NCBI RefSeq assembly: GCF_000373585.1
Contig: NZ_KB891881.1
Location: forward strand, 93,162 to 157,161
Length of the DNA: 64,000 nt
Reading direction: 5' to 3'
DNA from: Streptomyces sp. MspMP-M5
GTDB lineage: Bacteria; Actinomycetota; Actinomycetes; Streptomycetales; Streptomycetaceae
Shown here: in pieces, positions 7,931-16,016 of the stretch
Layout of the letters: every line of letters begins with the position of its first letter
Numbering within the stretch: position 1 is the stretch's first letter
Position numbers and translations under genes: made by a program
Notes under the pieces: generated by a model
Seen by the model: only the letters and a program-made list of their open reading frames with translations
The model's database searches: none
What the model was told of the DNA's origin: nothing

Positions 7931-9166
7931 CTACCGCTCTTCGCCCACCATGTCGCGCAGCAGCTTCGCGGCCACCGTTGCCCCGTCGGTACGGATGGTG
8001 CCGGCCACACGCCTTGCTTGTGTGCGTGTCTCGGGGGACAGGGCCGTCTTGAGCGCGGCTGACAGGGACTCGAAGGTCAGGGTCGGGCCGTCGTGTGCCG
8101 CGCCGATGCCCAGTTCGGCCACCCGGGCGGCCCAGTACGGCTGGTCGGCCATCTGCGGTACGACCACCTGAGGCACGCCGGCCCGGGCGGCCGTCGTCGT
8201 GGTGCCTGCGCCGCCGTGGTGCACGACGGCGGCCACGCGGCCGAACAGTGTCTGGTGATTGACCTCGCCGCCGACGAAGCAGTCGTCTCCCTCGTCGGTC
8301 AGCGCCAGATCGGCCCAGCCTCGGGAGAGAAGCACGCGGCGGCCCTGGGCGCGGACTGCTTCGATGGCCGCTTGGGCGACGTCCCGTGCATCGCGTATGG
8401 GCATGCTGCCGAAGCCCACGTACACCGGTGGTGAGCCGGCGTCCAGGAACGCCTCCAGGTCGGCCGGGAGCGGGCGTTCGTCCAGGCGGATCCACGCGCC
8501 GGTCTGCACTACGTCAAGGTCCGCCGGTTGCAGCCAAGGTCCCAGGTTGGGGTCTGCCGCCAGCCACGGGCGGTCGGTGAAGATGTGGTCGCGGACGTTG
8601 GCCACCGGGGGCAGGTCGATCGATGCGCGGTGGGTGTTGATCGCCTCGCCGAACAGGGCATTCATGTTCTCCGTGTTGAGATCCCACAGCTCTCGGTTGT
8701 CTGTCACGTCCGGCGGGAGCGGCCGGCCCGGCCACACGAGCGGCGGGTGGTGCGGCGACGGCAGATAGGTCGGGAAGTACGCCACGAATATGTAGGGGAT
8801 GCCGAGCTTCTCGGCGGCCGATCGCGCGGCGGCCGCTGCCGGGATCAAGCCGGTCGCCACCACCGCGTCGCATCCCTCGGCCACCGTGGCGATCTGTTCG
8901 TACGTCGCGGCGACCATCTGGGCCGCACGCTCGGACAGGCCCACCGCCGGCGCCGACTTCGTCGCCCCGGTCACCGCCTTGGTCGCCATCTCACGCACAG
9001 ACTGGCCGAGCGGCACCAACGGGAGGCCGAAACCGTCGAGTAGCTCCGCGAAGTCCGGCGGCGCGCACATCTGCACCTCCGCGCCGAGTGCGCGCAGACT
9101 CACCGCGAGTCCCACCATGGGTTCGACGTCCCCACGCGACCCGTACGCCAACAACAACACACGCAT
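7931..9166 (-). CDS. GT1 family glycosyltransferase (MGT/vancomycin GtfE-like)
   Basis: 411 residues from the ATG at 9166 with GGGGAG upstream. The N-terminal MRVLLLAYGSRGDVEPMVGLA is the acceptor-side signature of UGT/MGT enzymes, and residues 316-345 (HHGGAGTTTTAARAGVPQVV then PQMADQPYWA) are the nucleotide-sugar binding motif. The family moves a sugar from a UDP- or dTDP-donor to small hydrophobic acceptors; in Streptomyces many such enzymes inactivate macrolides or decorate natural products. It is soluble, with no signal peptide. The hydroxylase gene lies upstream on the same strand after about 240 bp that contain GGTTCCC/GGGAAC half-sites like those in front of the TetR gene. Confidence 0.88.
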   Translation of the reverse strand: MRVLLLAYGSRGDVEPMVGLAVSLRALGAEVQMCAPPDFAELLDGFGLPLVPLGQSVREMATKAVTGATKSAPAVGLSERAAQMVAATYEQIATVAEGCDAVVATGLIPAAAAARSAAEKLGIPYIFVAYFPTYLPSPHHPPLVWPGRPLPPDVTDNRELWDLNTENMNALFGEAINTHRASIDLPPVANVRDHIFTDRPWLAADPNLGPWLQPADLDVVQTGAWIRLDERPLPADLEAFLDAGSPPVYVGFGSMPIRDARDVAQAAIEAVRAQGRRVLLSRGWADLALTDEGDDCFVGGEVNHQTLFGRVAAVVHHGGAGTTTTAARAGVPQVVVPQMADQPYWAARVAELGIGAAHDGPTLTFESLSAALKTALSPETRTQARRVAGTIRTDGATVAAKLLRDMVGEER

Positions 9167-9409
9167 TTCCCGACTCCCCTGCCCTTGCGTACTTGGCTTC
9201 GGTCGGCGATTCTGCGGCACGACCCGGGCCTTGCCGCAAGCCCCCCGGTGCGCTATATCTTGATCTTGGTAGGGCCCTTCCTTTCCTCCCATCGTCCACT
9301 GTCGATGGGGGCGGTGTGCTTCTCCCAGCGGTTCCCAGGCGGCGGAAGCGGCGCAGGCGGCCGAACGTCCGCTTTGGGAACGGGGATTCGGGCAGCGCCG
9401 ATCGGTCCG

Positions 9410-10966
9410 CTACGAACGCTCCGTTCCCGTTCCGGCGCCTGTGATCGAGGTCAGGACGTCCTCCAGAATGGTGGGGTCCCCGCCTGTCTGGGAGCGCCAG
9501 GCGATGAAGCCGTCGGGCCGTACGAGGACCGCGCCCGTGTCGTCAAGTCCCATCGCCGTGGCACTTTGTGCGTCGAGGCGTGTCGCACGCAGATCGATGC
9601 CGCGCGAGGCGCCGAGCTTCTGTGCGGCTGCGCACCAGTCTTCCCCCGCAGGTCCGGCCAGTACCGCGAAGCGGGAGGCGTTGAGGTCCACGGTGGAGAC
9701 GTCCGAGCCGTTCAGCCAACGGTGCGGAACGCGCGACCCCGGCGCTCCGTCGAGGCTCGCCGTGACATCTTCAGTCGACGGAACGTCCGCGACCGGGCCG
9801 TGCACCGCTGAGGAGTCGTACCGGTAGCCCATGGTGACCATCGGGGCGTTCCATGCGCCTGCGGCCCGGCGCTCGTCCGCGGCCGACGGGTCCCAGTGCA
9901 GCCGAGGATTCTCCCAGCGCAGCCATGCCTGACGCGTCACCAGTTCGGCGACCGCGTGACGCTCTTCGTGGTAGCTGTCCAGCAGACGGTCGCCCGCCTG
10001 GCCGGCCAGCACCATGGCCAACTTCCAGGCCAGGTTGTGGGCGTCGGCCATCCCGGTGTTCAGACCGAACGCTCCCAGGGGAGTCACGGCCCGTGCGGCG
10101 TCACCGACCAGGAAGGCCCGCCCGGAACGGAAGCGGTCCGCCATCCGCAGGGTCCCGCGCCACGGCAGCACGCTGAGGATCTCCACCGGTATGTCGGTTG
10201 CTCCGATCGCCGTGTGCACCGCTTCCCTGCAGTGTTCCACTGACCGGCTTCCGTCGGAGAACGGACGGGTGTGCAGTACCCAGCGCCGCTCGCCCACGGC
10301 CAGCAGGATGCCTGCCACGTCGGGATGATGGATCTGTGTCATGGCGGGCACCGACCCGAAGCGGTCGATGAGATCGGCGGTGAACAGGATGTTCAAGGTG
10401 ACATCGCCGATGGCGCCCGGGCCCGTCGTGCCGATTCCCAACATGCCGCGCACCGAGCTGTTCACGCCGTCGGCGGCTACGAGATAGTCCGTGCTGACGG
10501 TGCGTCCGTCGGACAGCGTCACCGTCACCTTCTCGGCGTCCTGCTCGACCCCGATCGCCTCGACGCCGAACTCGACGGTGGCCCCGCGCTCGCGTGCGGC
10601 CGGGAGGAGCAGGGCGTCGATCCGGTCTTGCGGGTAGTGCCCGTCCGCCGTCTCGGGAGAGGCGCCGGAGGGGACGGACGGGTTCTGTGCCGGTGCGGGG
10701 CGGCTGCGGTCGATATCGGCGACGGTGCGTGCGTCGACCCGCCACAGACCGGCCGAGCGCACGGCGACATCCGCCAACTTCTTCCGCAGCCCCACCTCGC
10801 GGAAGAACTCCAGGGTGCGCAGGCTCAACCCGAGCGCACGAGGGTGGATCGACGGCTCAGGGCGGCGCTCGACGACGAGCGACGAAATCCCGTGGTGGCC
10901 CAGGAACACCGCAGTCGCCAGGCCGATGGTGCCCCCACCGACGATCAGAACCGGGACTTTGGACAT
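9410..10966 (-). CDS. FAD-dependent aromatic hydroxylase (polyketide/drug monooxygenase type)
   Basis: 518 residues, start at 10966 (MSKVPVLIV) behind a strong GGGGGAGGAAACC site. The Rossmann motif VLIVGGGTIGLATAVFL, the VERRPEPSIHPRALGLS segment and the second FAD motif FLVGDAARAVTPLGAFGLNT place it in the class A flavoprotein monooxygenases that include RdmE/PgaE-type polyketide hydroxylases and rifampicin monooxygenase. These use NAD(P)H and O2 to hydroxylate aromatic substrates. A thioredoxin-like C-terminal domain (~390-518) is present as in that group. It is divergent from the TetR gene, with GGGAACA operators between them, so repression by that TetR is likely. Confidence 0.9.
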   Translation of the reverse strand: MSKVPVLIVGGGTIGLATAVFLGHHGISSLVVERRPEPSIHPRALGLSLRTLEFFREVGLRKKLADVAVRSAGLWRVDARTVADIDRSRPAPAQNPSVPSGASPETADGHYPQDRIDALLLPAARERGATVEFGVEAIGVEQDAEKVTVTLSDGRTVSTDYLVAADGVNSSVRGMLGIGTTGPGAIGDVTLNILFTADLIDRFGSVPAMTQIHHPDVAGILLAVGERRWVLHTRPFSDGSRSVEHCREAVHTAIGATDIPVEILSVLPWRGTLRMADRFRSGRAFLVGDAARAVTPLGAFGLNTGMADAHNLAWKLAMVLAGQAGDRLLDSYHEERHAVAELVTRQAWLRWENPRLHWDPSAADERRAAGAWNAPMVTMGYRYDSSAVHGPVADVPSTEDVTASLDGAPGSRVPHRWLNGSDVSTVDLNASRFAVLAGPAGEDWCAAAQKLGASRGIDLRATRLDAQSATAMGLDDTGAVLVRPDGFIAWRSQTGGDPTILEDVLTSITGAGTGTERS

Positions 10967-11041
10967 GGTTTCCTCCCCCTTACGCATGTCTCTTTCACGC
11001 ATGTCTGTGCACCGCACGGGAAATGCCGTGCGGAAGGAAGT

Positions 11042-11081
11042 GGGAACAGTGTTCCCACTTCGGGAACACTGTACGGGAACA
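11042..11081. promoter_or_regulatory. TetR operator array: GGGAACAGTGTTCCC plus two more GGGAACA sites
   Basis: A perfect 15-bp palindrome GGGAACAGTGTTCCC occupies 11042-11056. The same half-site GGGAACA recurs at 11062-11068 and 11075-11081. The array lies between the hydroxylase start (10966) and the TetR start (11096), where a regulator of both genes would bind. Confidence 0.7.
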
Positions 11082-11095
11082 CGTACACTGTGCCT

Positions 11096-11812
11096 ATGCC
11101 GTCTCAGTCACAGCCCGCGACGCTGATCTGGATGCGCGACCGCCGGCCCGGCAGTCGGCCGGCGCTCAGCGAGGAGAGAATCGTCCGCTGCGCGATCGAC
11201 ATCGCCGACGCCGAAGGCATCGAAGCCCTGTCCATGCGGCGCATCGCGTCCCAACTGGGCTCCGGCACAACGTCGTTGTACCGCCACATCGCCGGTAAGG
11301 ACGAGCTGATCGAGTTGATGGTGGACACGGTGTACGGCGAGGAGCCACCGTTGGAACCACCCGGCGACGACTGGCGTGCGGGGCTGACCGAGGAGGCCCG
11401 CCGCTTTCGTGCCGCACTGCTCAGGCACCCGTGGCTGGCGCAGCAGGCATCCCGCCGGCCCGCCCTCGGCCCCAACGTCATCGAACGCAGCGACCGGGCG
11501 CTCGCCGTGGCAGGCAAGGCCACCGAGGACGCCACTCTCGCCGGGATGATCGTCAACGCAGTCAACACCTACGTACTCGGCGCGGTCTCCACCGAACTGG
11601 CCGAACTGGAGGCCCACCACAGCACAGGCATGACCGAGGAGCAGTGGCGGGCGTCTGTCGGCGCCTATGTCCAGCAGGTGGTGGACTCCGGGCGATACCC
11701 CCACTTCAACCGGCGCATCCTGGAAGCGGAGGACCCTGACGCCGACGCTCGCTTCGCATTCGGCCTGAACTGCCTGCTCGCCGGCCTCGCCGCAGCCGTC
11801 GAGAGCCGATAG
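11096..11812 (+). CDS. TetR family transcriptional regulator
   Basis: 238 residues from the ATG at 11096; a longer open frame upstream is a shadow of the hydroxylase gene. The N-terminal HTH is visible: ALSEERIVRCAIDIADAEG then MRRIASQLGSGTTSLYRHIAGKDEL. The C-terminal ~150 residues fit the TetR ligand-binding domain with a conserved Pro-Trp-Leu segment (RHPWLAQQASRRPALGPN). No ribosome site is visible and the operators end only 15 bp before the ATG, so the mRNA may be leaderless. It probably represses itself and the divergent hydroxylase, with relief by an aromatic or drug-like ligand. Confidence 0.9.
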   Translation: MPSQSQPATLIWMRDRRPGSRPALSEERIVRCAIDIADAEGIEALSMRRIASQLGSGTTSLYRHIAGKDELIELMVDTVYGEEPPLEPPGDDWRAGLTEEARRFRAALLRHPWLAQQASRRPALGPNVIERSDRALAVAGKATEDATLAGMIVNAVNTYVLGAVSTELAELEAHHSTGMTEEQWRASVGAYVQQVVDSGRYPHFNRRILEAEDPDADARFAFGLNCLLAGLAAAVESR

Positions 11813-11930
11813 GCACAGCCACCCGGGCGGAACGGCTGCCGACACCAACCGCGGCATCCACAACATCCACGACAACCTCGACAGCCTTGACAACAAGCAC
11901 GGCAGCAACCGAACCAACGGAAGGCAAGGC

Positions 11931-12896
11931 ATGCACCACATACGCCGGGCCCGCGCGGCCGATCACCCCACTCTCGTGGAGTGTGTCCAGCAGTGGTGGG
12001 GTGACTCCCGCACCCCCGAACAGGCACGTGAGCTGTCACTTCTTCTGCCGCGGCTGTTCCTCCAGCACTTCGCCGCGACCAGCCTGGTACTGGAGGACGA
12101 GACCGGCATCCGCGCGTTTCTGATCGGGTTCCACTCGGCCGACGACAACCACCAGGCGTACATCCACTTCGTCGGCGTCGACCCGCAACTGCGTCAACAG
12201 GGCATCGCCCGCAGGCTCTACAGCCTGTTCTTCGACCGCGCCGCAGCGGCCGGCCGCACCGAGGTACGTGCCATCACCGCACCGCGGAACACCGGCTCGA
12301 TCGCCTTCCACCGGGCCATGGGCTTCGAGCCGTACGCCGGCGACCACGAGTCCGACGGCCTGCCCGTCCACCGCGACTACGACGGTCCCGGCCAGCACCG
12401 CGTCGTCTTCCGCAGGAAACTCGGCGCCTCGCCCCAGGGCAACGCGCTGCCGCCCTTCACGACCCGCCGCGCGAAGCCCGAGGACTTCGACGCCATCGTC
12501 GAAGTGGTCGACGACTGGTGGGGCCGCCCCGCCTCCCGCGCCCTGACGCGCGTCTTCGTCAACCACTTCTTCGCGACCAGCCTGATCGCCGAGCGCGACG
12601 GTGAACTGGCCGGCTTCGTCATCGGCTTCCTCTCACCGTCCGAGCCCGACGAGGCGTACATCCACTTCAGCGGCGTCGCCCCCGCCTGGCGCCGCTCCGG
12701 CCTCGGCCGCCACCTCTACGAACGCTTCTTCAACATGGCCCGCGCCGAGGGCCGCACGCTCGTCAAGGCCATCACCTCCCCCCAGAACGCCCGCTCCATC
12801 GCCTTCCACAACGCCATGGGCTTCACCAACTCCACCCCGATCCCTCACTACGACGGCCCCTCCCTCGACCGCGTCACCTTCACCCGCCCCCTCTGA
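11931..12896 (+). CDS. Tandem-GNAT acetyltransferase
   Basis: 321 residues made of two homologous GNAT domains (about 1-160 and 175-321). Each copy has the same landmarks: AYIHFVGVDPQLRQQGIARR and AYIHFSGVAPAWRRSGLGRH are the acetyl-CoA pyrophosphate-binding motif A, and AFHRAMGF / AFHNAMGF the motif B. Each copy also has a Tyr/Asp-rich YDGPG end. Both acetyl-CoA loops look intact, so both may be active. The acceptor is unknown. GGAAGG precedes the ATG. The 70 bp upstream are low-complexity ACAAC-rich sequence. Confidence 0.88.
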   Translation: MHHIRRARAADHPTLVECVQQWWGDSRTPEQARELSLLLPRLFLQHFAATSLVLEDETGIRAFLIGFHSADDNHQAYIHFVGVDPQLRQQGIARRLYSLFFDRAAAAGRTEVRAITAPRNTGSIAFHRAMGFEPYAGDHESDGLPVHRDYDGPGQHRVVFRRKLGASPQGNALPPFTTRRAKPEDFDAIVEVVDDWWGRPASRALTRVFVNHFFATSLIAERDGELAGFVIGFLSPSEPDEAYIHFSGVAPAWRRSGLGRHLYERFFNMARAEGRTLVKAITSPQNARSIAFHNAMGFTNSTPIPHYDGPSLDRVTFTRPL

Positions 12897-12902
12897 GCGA
12901 GC

Positions 12903-13106
12903 CCCCAACAAGTCACGCGACCAGGCGGACTTCACCACGAACCGCCCGTCGACGACCGCGCTCGACGACCGCCAGAGCGTGTCGTCCTTGCCGCCGACCA
13001 GCGGGCGCATCGCGATCGGGCGCACGCTCAACTCCGGCGCGACGACCCGCAATGCATCCGCAAGTGCCTCGGGGGAGCAGTCGCTCAGCCACCTCACGCC
13101 GGCCAC
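12903..13106 (-). pseudogene. Remnant of an aminoglycoside-phosphotransferase-type kinase (N-terminus)
   Basis: The 68 residues starting at 13106 (MAGVRWLSDC) read like the N-lobe of an APH-family kinase: RPIAMRPLVGGKDDTLW, then VVDGRFVVKSAWS, where the Lys of FVVK is the usual ATP-binding lysine. The frame then runs straight into the antisense of the GNAT gene, so the catalytic lobe is gone. The break coincides with the GNAT stop at 12896, which suggests a deletion or rearrangement junction there. Confidence 0.6.
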
Positions 13107-13168
13107 CCCATCACGACATGTCCGTCCCGGGCCGGCCTGCGCCGCAAATGACTGGCATTCCTAAGGCT

Positions 13169-13194
13169 CCTAGGTTATAACTAGAGCCCCTAGG
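13169..13194. promoter_or_regulatory. Promoter/operator of TetR-hydrolase operon
   Basis: CCTAGG occurs at 13169-13174 and 13189-13194, flanking GTTATAAC. CTCCTAG and CTAGAG form an imperfect dyad around it. TATAAC at 13176-13181 is a plausible -10 box, so the dyad overlaps the promoter, as expected for autorepression by the TetR encoded at 13212. GGGAGGA follows as ribosome site. Confidence 0.55.
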
Positions 13195-13211
13195 GGATTG
13201 CGGGAGGACGT

Positions 13212-13805
13212 ATGGCGCGGGCCGGGCTGACGGCGGAGCGGGTGACGATCGCGGGTGCCGAACTGGCGGACGAGGTCGGGCTTGACCAGGTGACCATGTC
13301 GCAGGTGGCACGGCGGCTCGGTGTGAAGGACGCGAGTCTCTACTCGCACGTGCGGAATCTGGCGGACCTGCGCGGACGGATCGCCCTGCTGGCGGCGGAT
13401 GAGAAGACCATCCGTATCGCCGAGGCAACCGCCGGACGGGCAGGCAAGGACGCACTGGTCGCGTTCGCCAACGCCTGGCGCGACTACGCCCACGAGCACC
13501 CCGGCCGCTACACCGCGACGCAGACACCGATCCAGATCGACCCCGAGCTGGCCGCACAGGCACCCGGACCGCGGCGCGCTATCGAGCTGACCTACGGCAT
13601 GCTGCGTGGCTACGGACTGACCGAACCCGACCTGACGGACGCGGTCCGACTGCTGCGCAGCACCTTCCACGGGTTCGTCGCCCTGGAGGCCGTCGGCGGA
13701 TTCGCGCACCAGCGTACGCCGCAGCGGTCCTGGGTCCGTGCCCTCGACGCCCTGCACAACCTCCTGGAGCACTGGCCCCCGTCCCGAGAAGGAGAGCCCT
13801 CATGA
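13212..13805 (+). CDS. TetR family transcriptional regulator (WHG-domain type)
   Basis: 197 residues. HTH at the N-terminus: AERVTIAGAELADEVG then MSQVARRLGVKDASLYSHV. The C-terminal part contains FHGFVALEAVGGF, a variant of the F-H-G-F-x-x-L-E motif of WHG-type TetR regulators. The start has GGGAGGACGT directly upstream. Its stop overlaps the hydrolase start (ATGA, 13802-13805), so the two are translationally coupled. It likely controls its own operon through the CCTAGG sites; the ligand may be the hydrolase substrate. Confidence 0.9.
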   Translation: MARAGLTAERVTIAGAELADEVGLDQVTMSQVARRLGVKDASLYSHVRNLADLRGRIALLAADEKTIRIAEATAGRAGKDALVAFANAWRDYAHEHPGRYTATQTPIQIDPELAAQAPGPRRAIELTYGMLRGYGLTEPDLTDAVRLLRSTFHGFVALEAVGGFAHQRTPQRSWVRALDALHNLLEHWPPSREGEPS

Positions 13806-14647
13806 CCGCCCCGACCATCGGTAGCCTGCCTGTGCGCGGCGCGACCCTGCACTACCAAGTACGCGGCCGCGGACCGCTGTTGCTGCTGATACCGGGAGGG
13901 GCGGGTGGCGCCGCCGCCTTCGACGGCATCGTCGACGACCTGGCCGCCGAACACACCGTCGCGACCTACGACCCGCGCGGCATGTCCCGCAGCACGCTGG
14001 ACGACCCCCATGCCGAGCAGCGCGTGGCCGTGCACGCCGACGATGCGTCGCGGATGCTGGAACTGCTGTCGCCCGACGAGCCTGCCCGGGTGTTCGGCGC
14101 CAGCTCGGGCGCGATCACCGCCCTCCATCTGCTCACCACCTACCCCGAACGCATCGAACGTCTCGTCGCACACGAGCCGCCGGTGGTGGAGGTCCTGCCG
14201 GACGCTGCCGAACACCGCGCGCTCGTCGCCCACGTGCAGGAGACGTTCCGCACCGAGGGGCTCATGCCGGCGATGGCCGTGTTCGCCGCGGGGTTGACGA
14301 AAGGGGGCGCGGAGACCACTGGACCGGAGCCGGAGGCAGAGCTCAAGCTTCCGCCGCAGGCAGCGGCACGGGCCGAGCAGACGATGGCCAACCTGCCGTT
14401 CTTCGTCAGTCGCATCGTGCCCAGCTTCATGCCCTATTCCCCGGACATCGACCGGCTGCAGGCACTGTCGGACCGGCTCGTGATCGGCGGCGGCCAGGAC
14501 TCGCGCGGTGAGCTGCCGTACCGCACGGCCGCTGCCCTGGCCGAGCGTCTCGGTGCGCCGCTGCTGCACTTCCCGGGCGGGCACACCGGCACGACCACAC
14601 ACCCCGCTGAGTTCGCCGAGCGGCTTCGTCAAGCCTTCCGTTCCTGA
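13802..14647 (+). CDS. Alpha/beta hydrolase
   Basis: 281 residues. The nucleophile elbow GASSG (residues 99-103, Ser101) and a C-terminal histidine region FPGGHTGTTTHP are visible, and the oxyanion-hole stretch LLLIPGGAGG lies near residue 30. These mark a serine alpha/beta hydrolase of the esterase/epoxide-hydrolase type. It is cytoplasmic, with no signal peptide. GAGAAGGAGAG precedes the start inside the end of the TetR gene. Its substrate is unknown. Being coupled to its regulator suggests an inducible detoxification enzyme. Confidence 0.88.
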   Translation: MTAPTIGSLPVRGATLHYQVRGRGPLLLLIPGGAGGAAAFDGIVDDLAAEHTVATYDPRGMSRSTLDDPHAEQRVAVHADDASRMLELLSPDEPARVFGASSGAITALHLLTTYPERIERLVAHEPPVVEVLPDAAEHRALVAHVQETFRTEGLMPAMAVFAAGLTKGGAETTGPEPEAELKLPPQAAARAEQTMANLPFFVSRIVPSFMPYSPDIDRLQALSDRLVIGGGQDSRGELPYRTAAALAERLGAPLLHFPGGHTGTTTHPAEFAERLRQAFRS

Positions 14648-14652
14648 AACCG

Positions 14653-14681
14653 GCCCCCTCACCTGCCCTGAGGCGGGGGGC
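14653..14681. terminator. Hairpin between convergent hydrolase and MerR genes
   Basis: GCCCCCTCA (14653-14661) pairs with TGAGGCGGGGGGC (14669-14681) with a small bulge and a 7-nt loop. It sits between the stops at 14647 (+) and 14702 (-), which fits a bidirectional terminator without U-tract. Confidence 0.5.
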
Positions 14682-14701
14682 GAGGCGGCGGGCTGGGTCA
14701 A

Positions 14702-15466
14702 CTACCCAGCGGCTGGCGGGCGTTGGGCGGACCTGACGACGGCCGCCAGGTCCGTGCCTGCTTCGAGCAGTGCCACGGTCCGCGCCGCGATCTGGTCCAG
14801 GCGTTGCTGCAGGACGCGTTCGGTCTCTCCCAGGCCGTCGAGCCTGCGCAGACCGCCGATGATCTCGCGCACCGCGGGAATGCCGTAACCGGCATTGCGC
14901 AGCGCCGCGACGATACGGGCCGCCCTGATGTCGGAAAGTCCGTAGCGACGCGCTCGCAGTGAGGTCACTCTTTCGGGACTGACCAGCCCCTCCTGCTCCC
15001 AGAACCGCAGGGTCGAGGGACGGACGCCGAGCGCACCGGCGAGCTGCGTGATCGTCATCGTGTCGCGCTCCGCGGTACTGGCCGCGTCACTCGCCGACCG
15101 GAACGTGGGCGCGTGCCCTTCTGCCCGTATCGCGTGCAGTGCCTGCTGGGCGCGCAGGGCCTCGTCGCGTTCCTGTGCGAGGCGGACATGGACCGCGCTG
15201 ACCGCCGAGGCTGCCTCCGCGATCGTCGCGGTCCGCAACTCCGTCAGCAGCTGCCTGGCCGCGACGGGGCCGACGGCACGTGCGAGTCCTCGATAGGCGC
15301 GAAGGGCTTGCACGTGAAGGGGCGCGTAGGACCGGTAGCCGTTCCTCGACCGGGCGGCTGGGGGAATGACCCCCAGTCGCTCCAGGTCGCGCACCTGTTG
15401 CAGCGAGTACCCCGACGCGCCCGCGACATCCACCGTGCGGAGCGGTGCCTGTTGGGCACCACTCAT
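14702..15466 (-). CDS. Double-domain MerR-type regulator
   Basis: 254 residues from the ATG at 15466 (MSGAQQAPLRTVDVAG); an ATG at 15520 is possible but would overlap the start codon of the divergent gene. Two separate MerR winged-helix regions are present. The first is about residues 9-80 (VDVAGASGYSLQQVRDLERL, then PAARSRNGYRSYAPLHV). The second is about 135-205 (MTITQLAGALGVRPSTLRFW, then SLRARRYGLSDIRAARIV). A single MerR monomer normally has one such domain, so one chain here could contact both half-sites. It is divergent from the DUF6194 gene and probably controls it. Confidence 0.85.
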   Translation of the reverse strand: MSGAQQAPLRTVDVAGASGYSLQQVRDLERLGVIPPAARSRNGYRSYAPLHVQALRAYRGLARAVGPVAARQLLTELRTATIAEAASAVSAVHVRLAQERDEALRAQQALHAIRAEGHAPTFRSASDAASTAERDTMTITQLAGALGVRPSTLRFWEQEGLVSPERVTSLRARRYGLSDIRAARIVAALRNAGYGIPAVREIIGGLRRLDGLGETERVLQQRLDQIAARTVALLEAGTDLAAVVRSAQRPPAAG

Positions 15467-15518
15467 CCGCTCGTCCAACGCCAACCCCACATAAGCACTT
15501 GAAGGTGATGCTTGAACC

Positions 15519-16001
15519 ATGAGTATGGAACAGATCATCGCGACCGTACGAGGCTTCGACGGTGCACTCGTGGTCGTCGCCGAGCCGGGAGGCGCCTTCC
15601 CGGAGCTGGTGTGGGGAGACGCGTTCTTCTACTACGCACCGGACGGACAGGTCCCCCGTAACGTCCAGCCCTACGGGACGATCGTCACCAAGAACTACCC
15701 CGGCGACGACGCGTCCGGCCTGGACGCTCCGGACCGCTGGCGGGTCAACCTCCACGTCGACCGCGCGACGTTCGCGGAACTCACCGGGGAGCAGCCGCGC
15801 CGGCTCACCCTCCAGCGCGACCACGCAAGCACCGACACCGTGCTGCCGCACCCGGTATACGGCGAGCTCGGCTGGGTCTGTGTCGTCAGTCCCGGTGAGA
15901 GGACAGCGGACACGGTTGCGCAACTGCTGCGCGTCGCCCATGACGCCGCTCGGGCCCGCTTCGAGCGGCGGCAGGAACATGGGAAGGGCGCTGGAGACTG
16001 A
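15519..16001 (+). CDS. DUF6194-type protein
   Basis: 160 residues, soluble. It has the look of the actinobacterial DUF6194 family: IIATVRGFDGALVVVAEPGG at the start, WGDAFFYYAPDG, FATIVTKNYPGDD-like middle (GTIVTKNYPGDDASGLD), RWRVNLHVDRATF and a C-terminal LGWVCVVSPGERT. The family has no established biochemistry; sequences are often next to regulators. GAAGGTGA precedes the ATG by about 9 nt. The divergent double-MerR regulator starts 52 bp away, which makes this its likely target. Confidence 0.75.
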   Translation: MSMEQIIATVRGFDGALVVVAEPGGAFPELVWGDAFFYYAPDGQVPRNVQPYGTIVTKNYPGDDASGLDAPDRWRVNLHVDRATFAELTGEQPRRLTLQRDHASTDTVLPHPVYGELGWVCVVSPGERTADTVAQLLRVAHDAARARFERRQEHGKGAGD

Positions 16002-16016
16002 CGTCCGCCGGCCCGC

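Noticed and set aside
11820..11905. ACAAC-rich low-complexity stretch as a possible small RNA or origin
   Set aside because: No inverted repeats, no conserved boxes; simply a degenerate leader between two genes.
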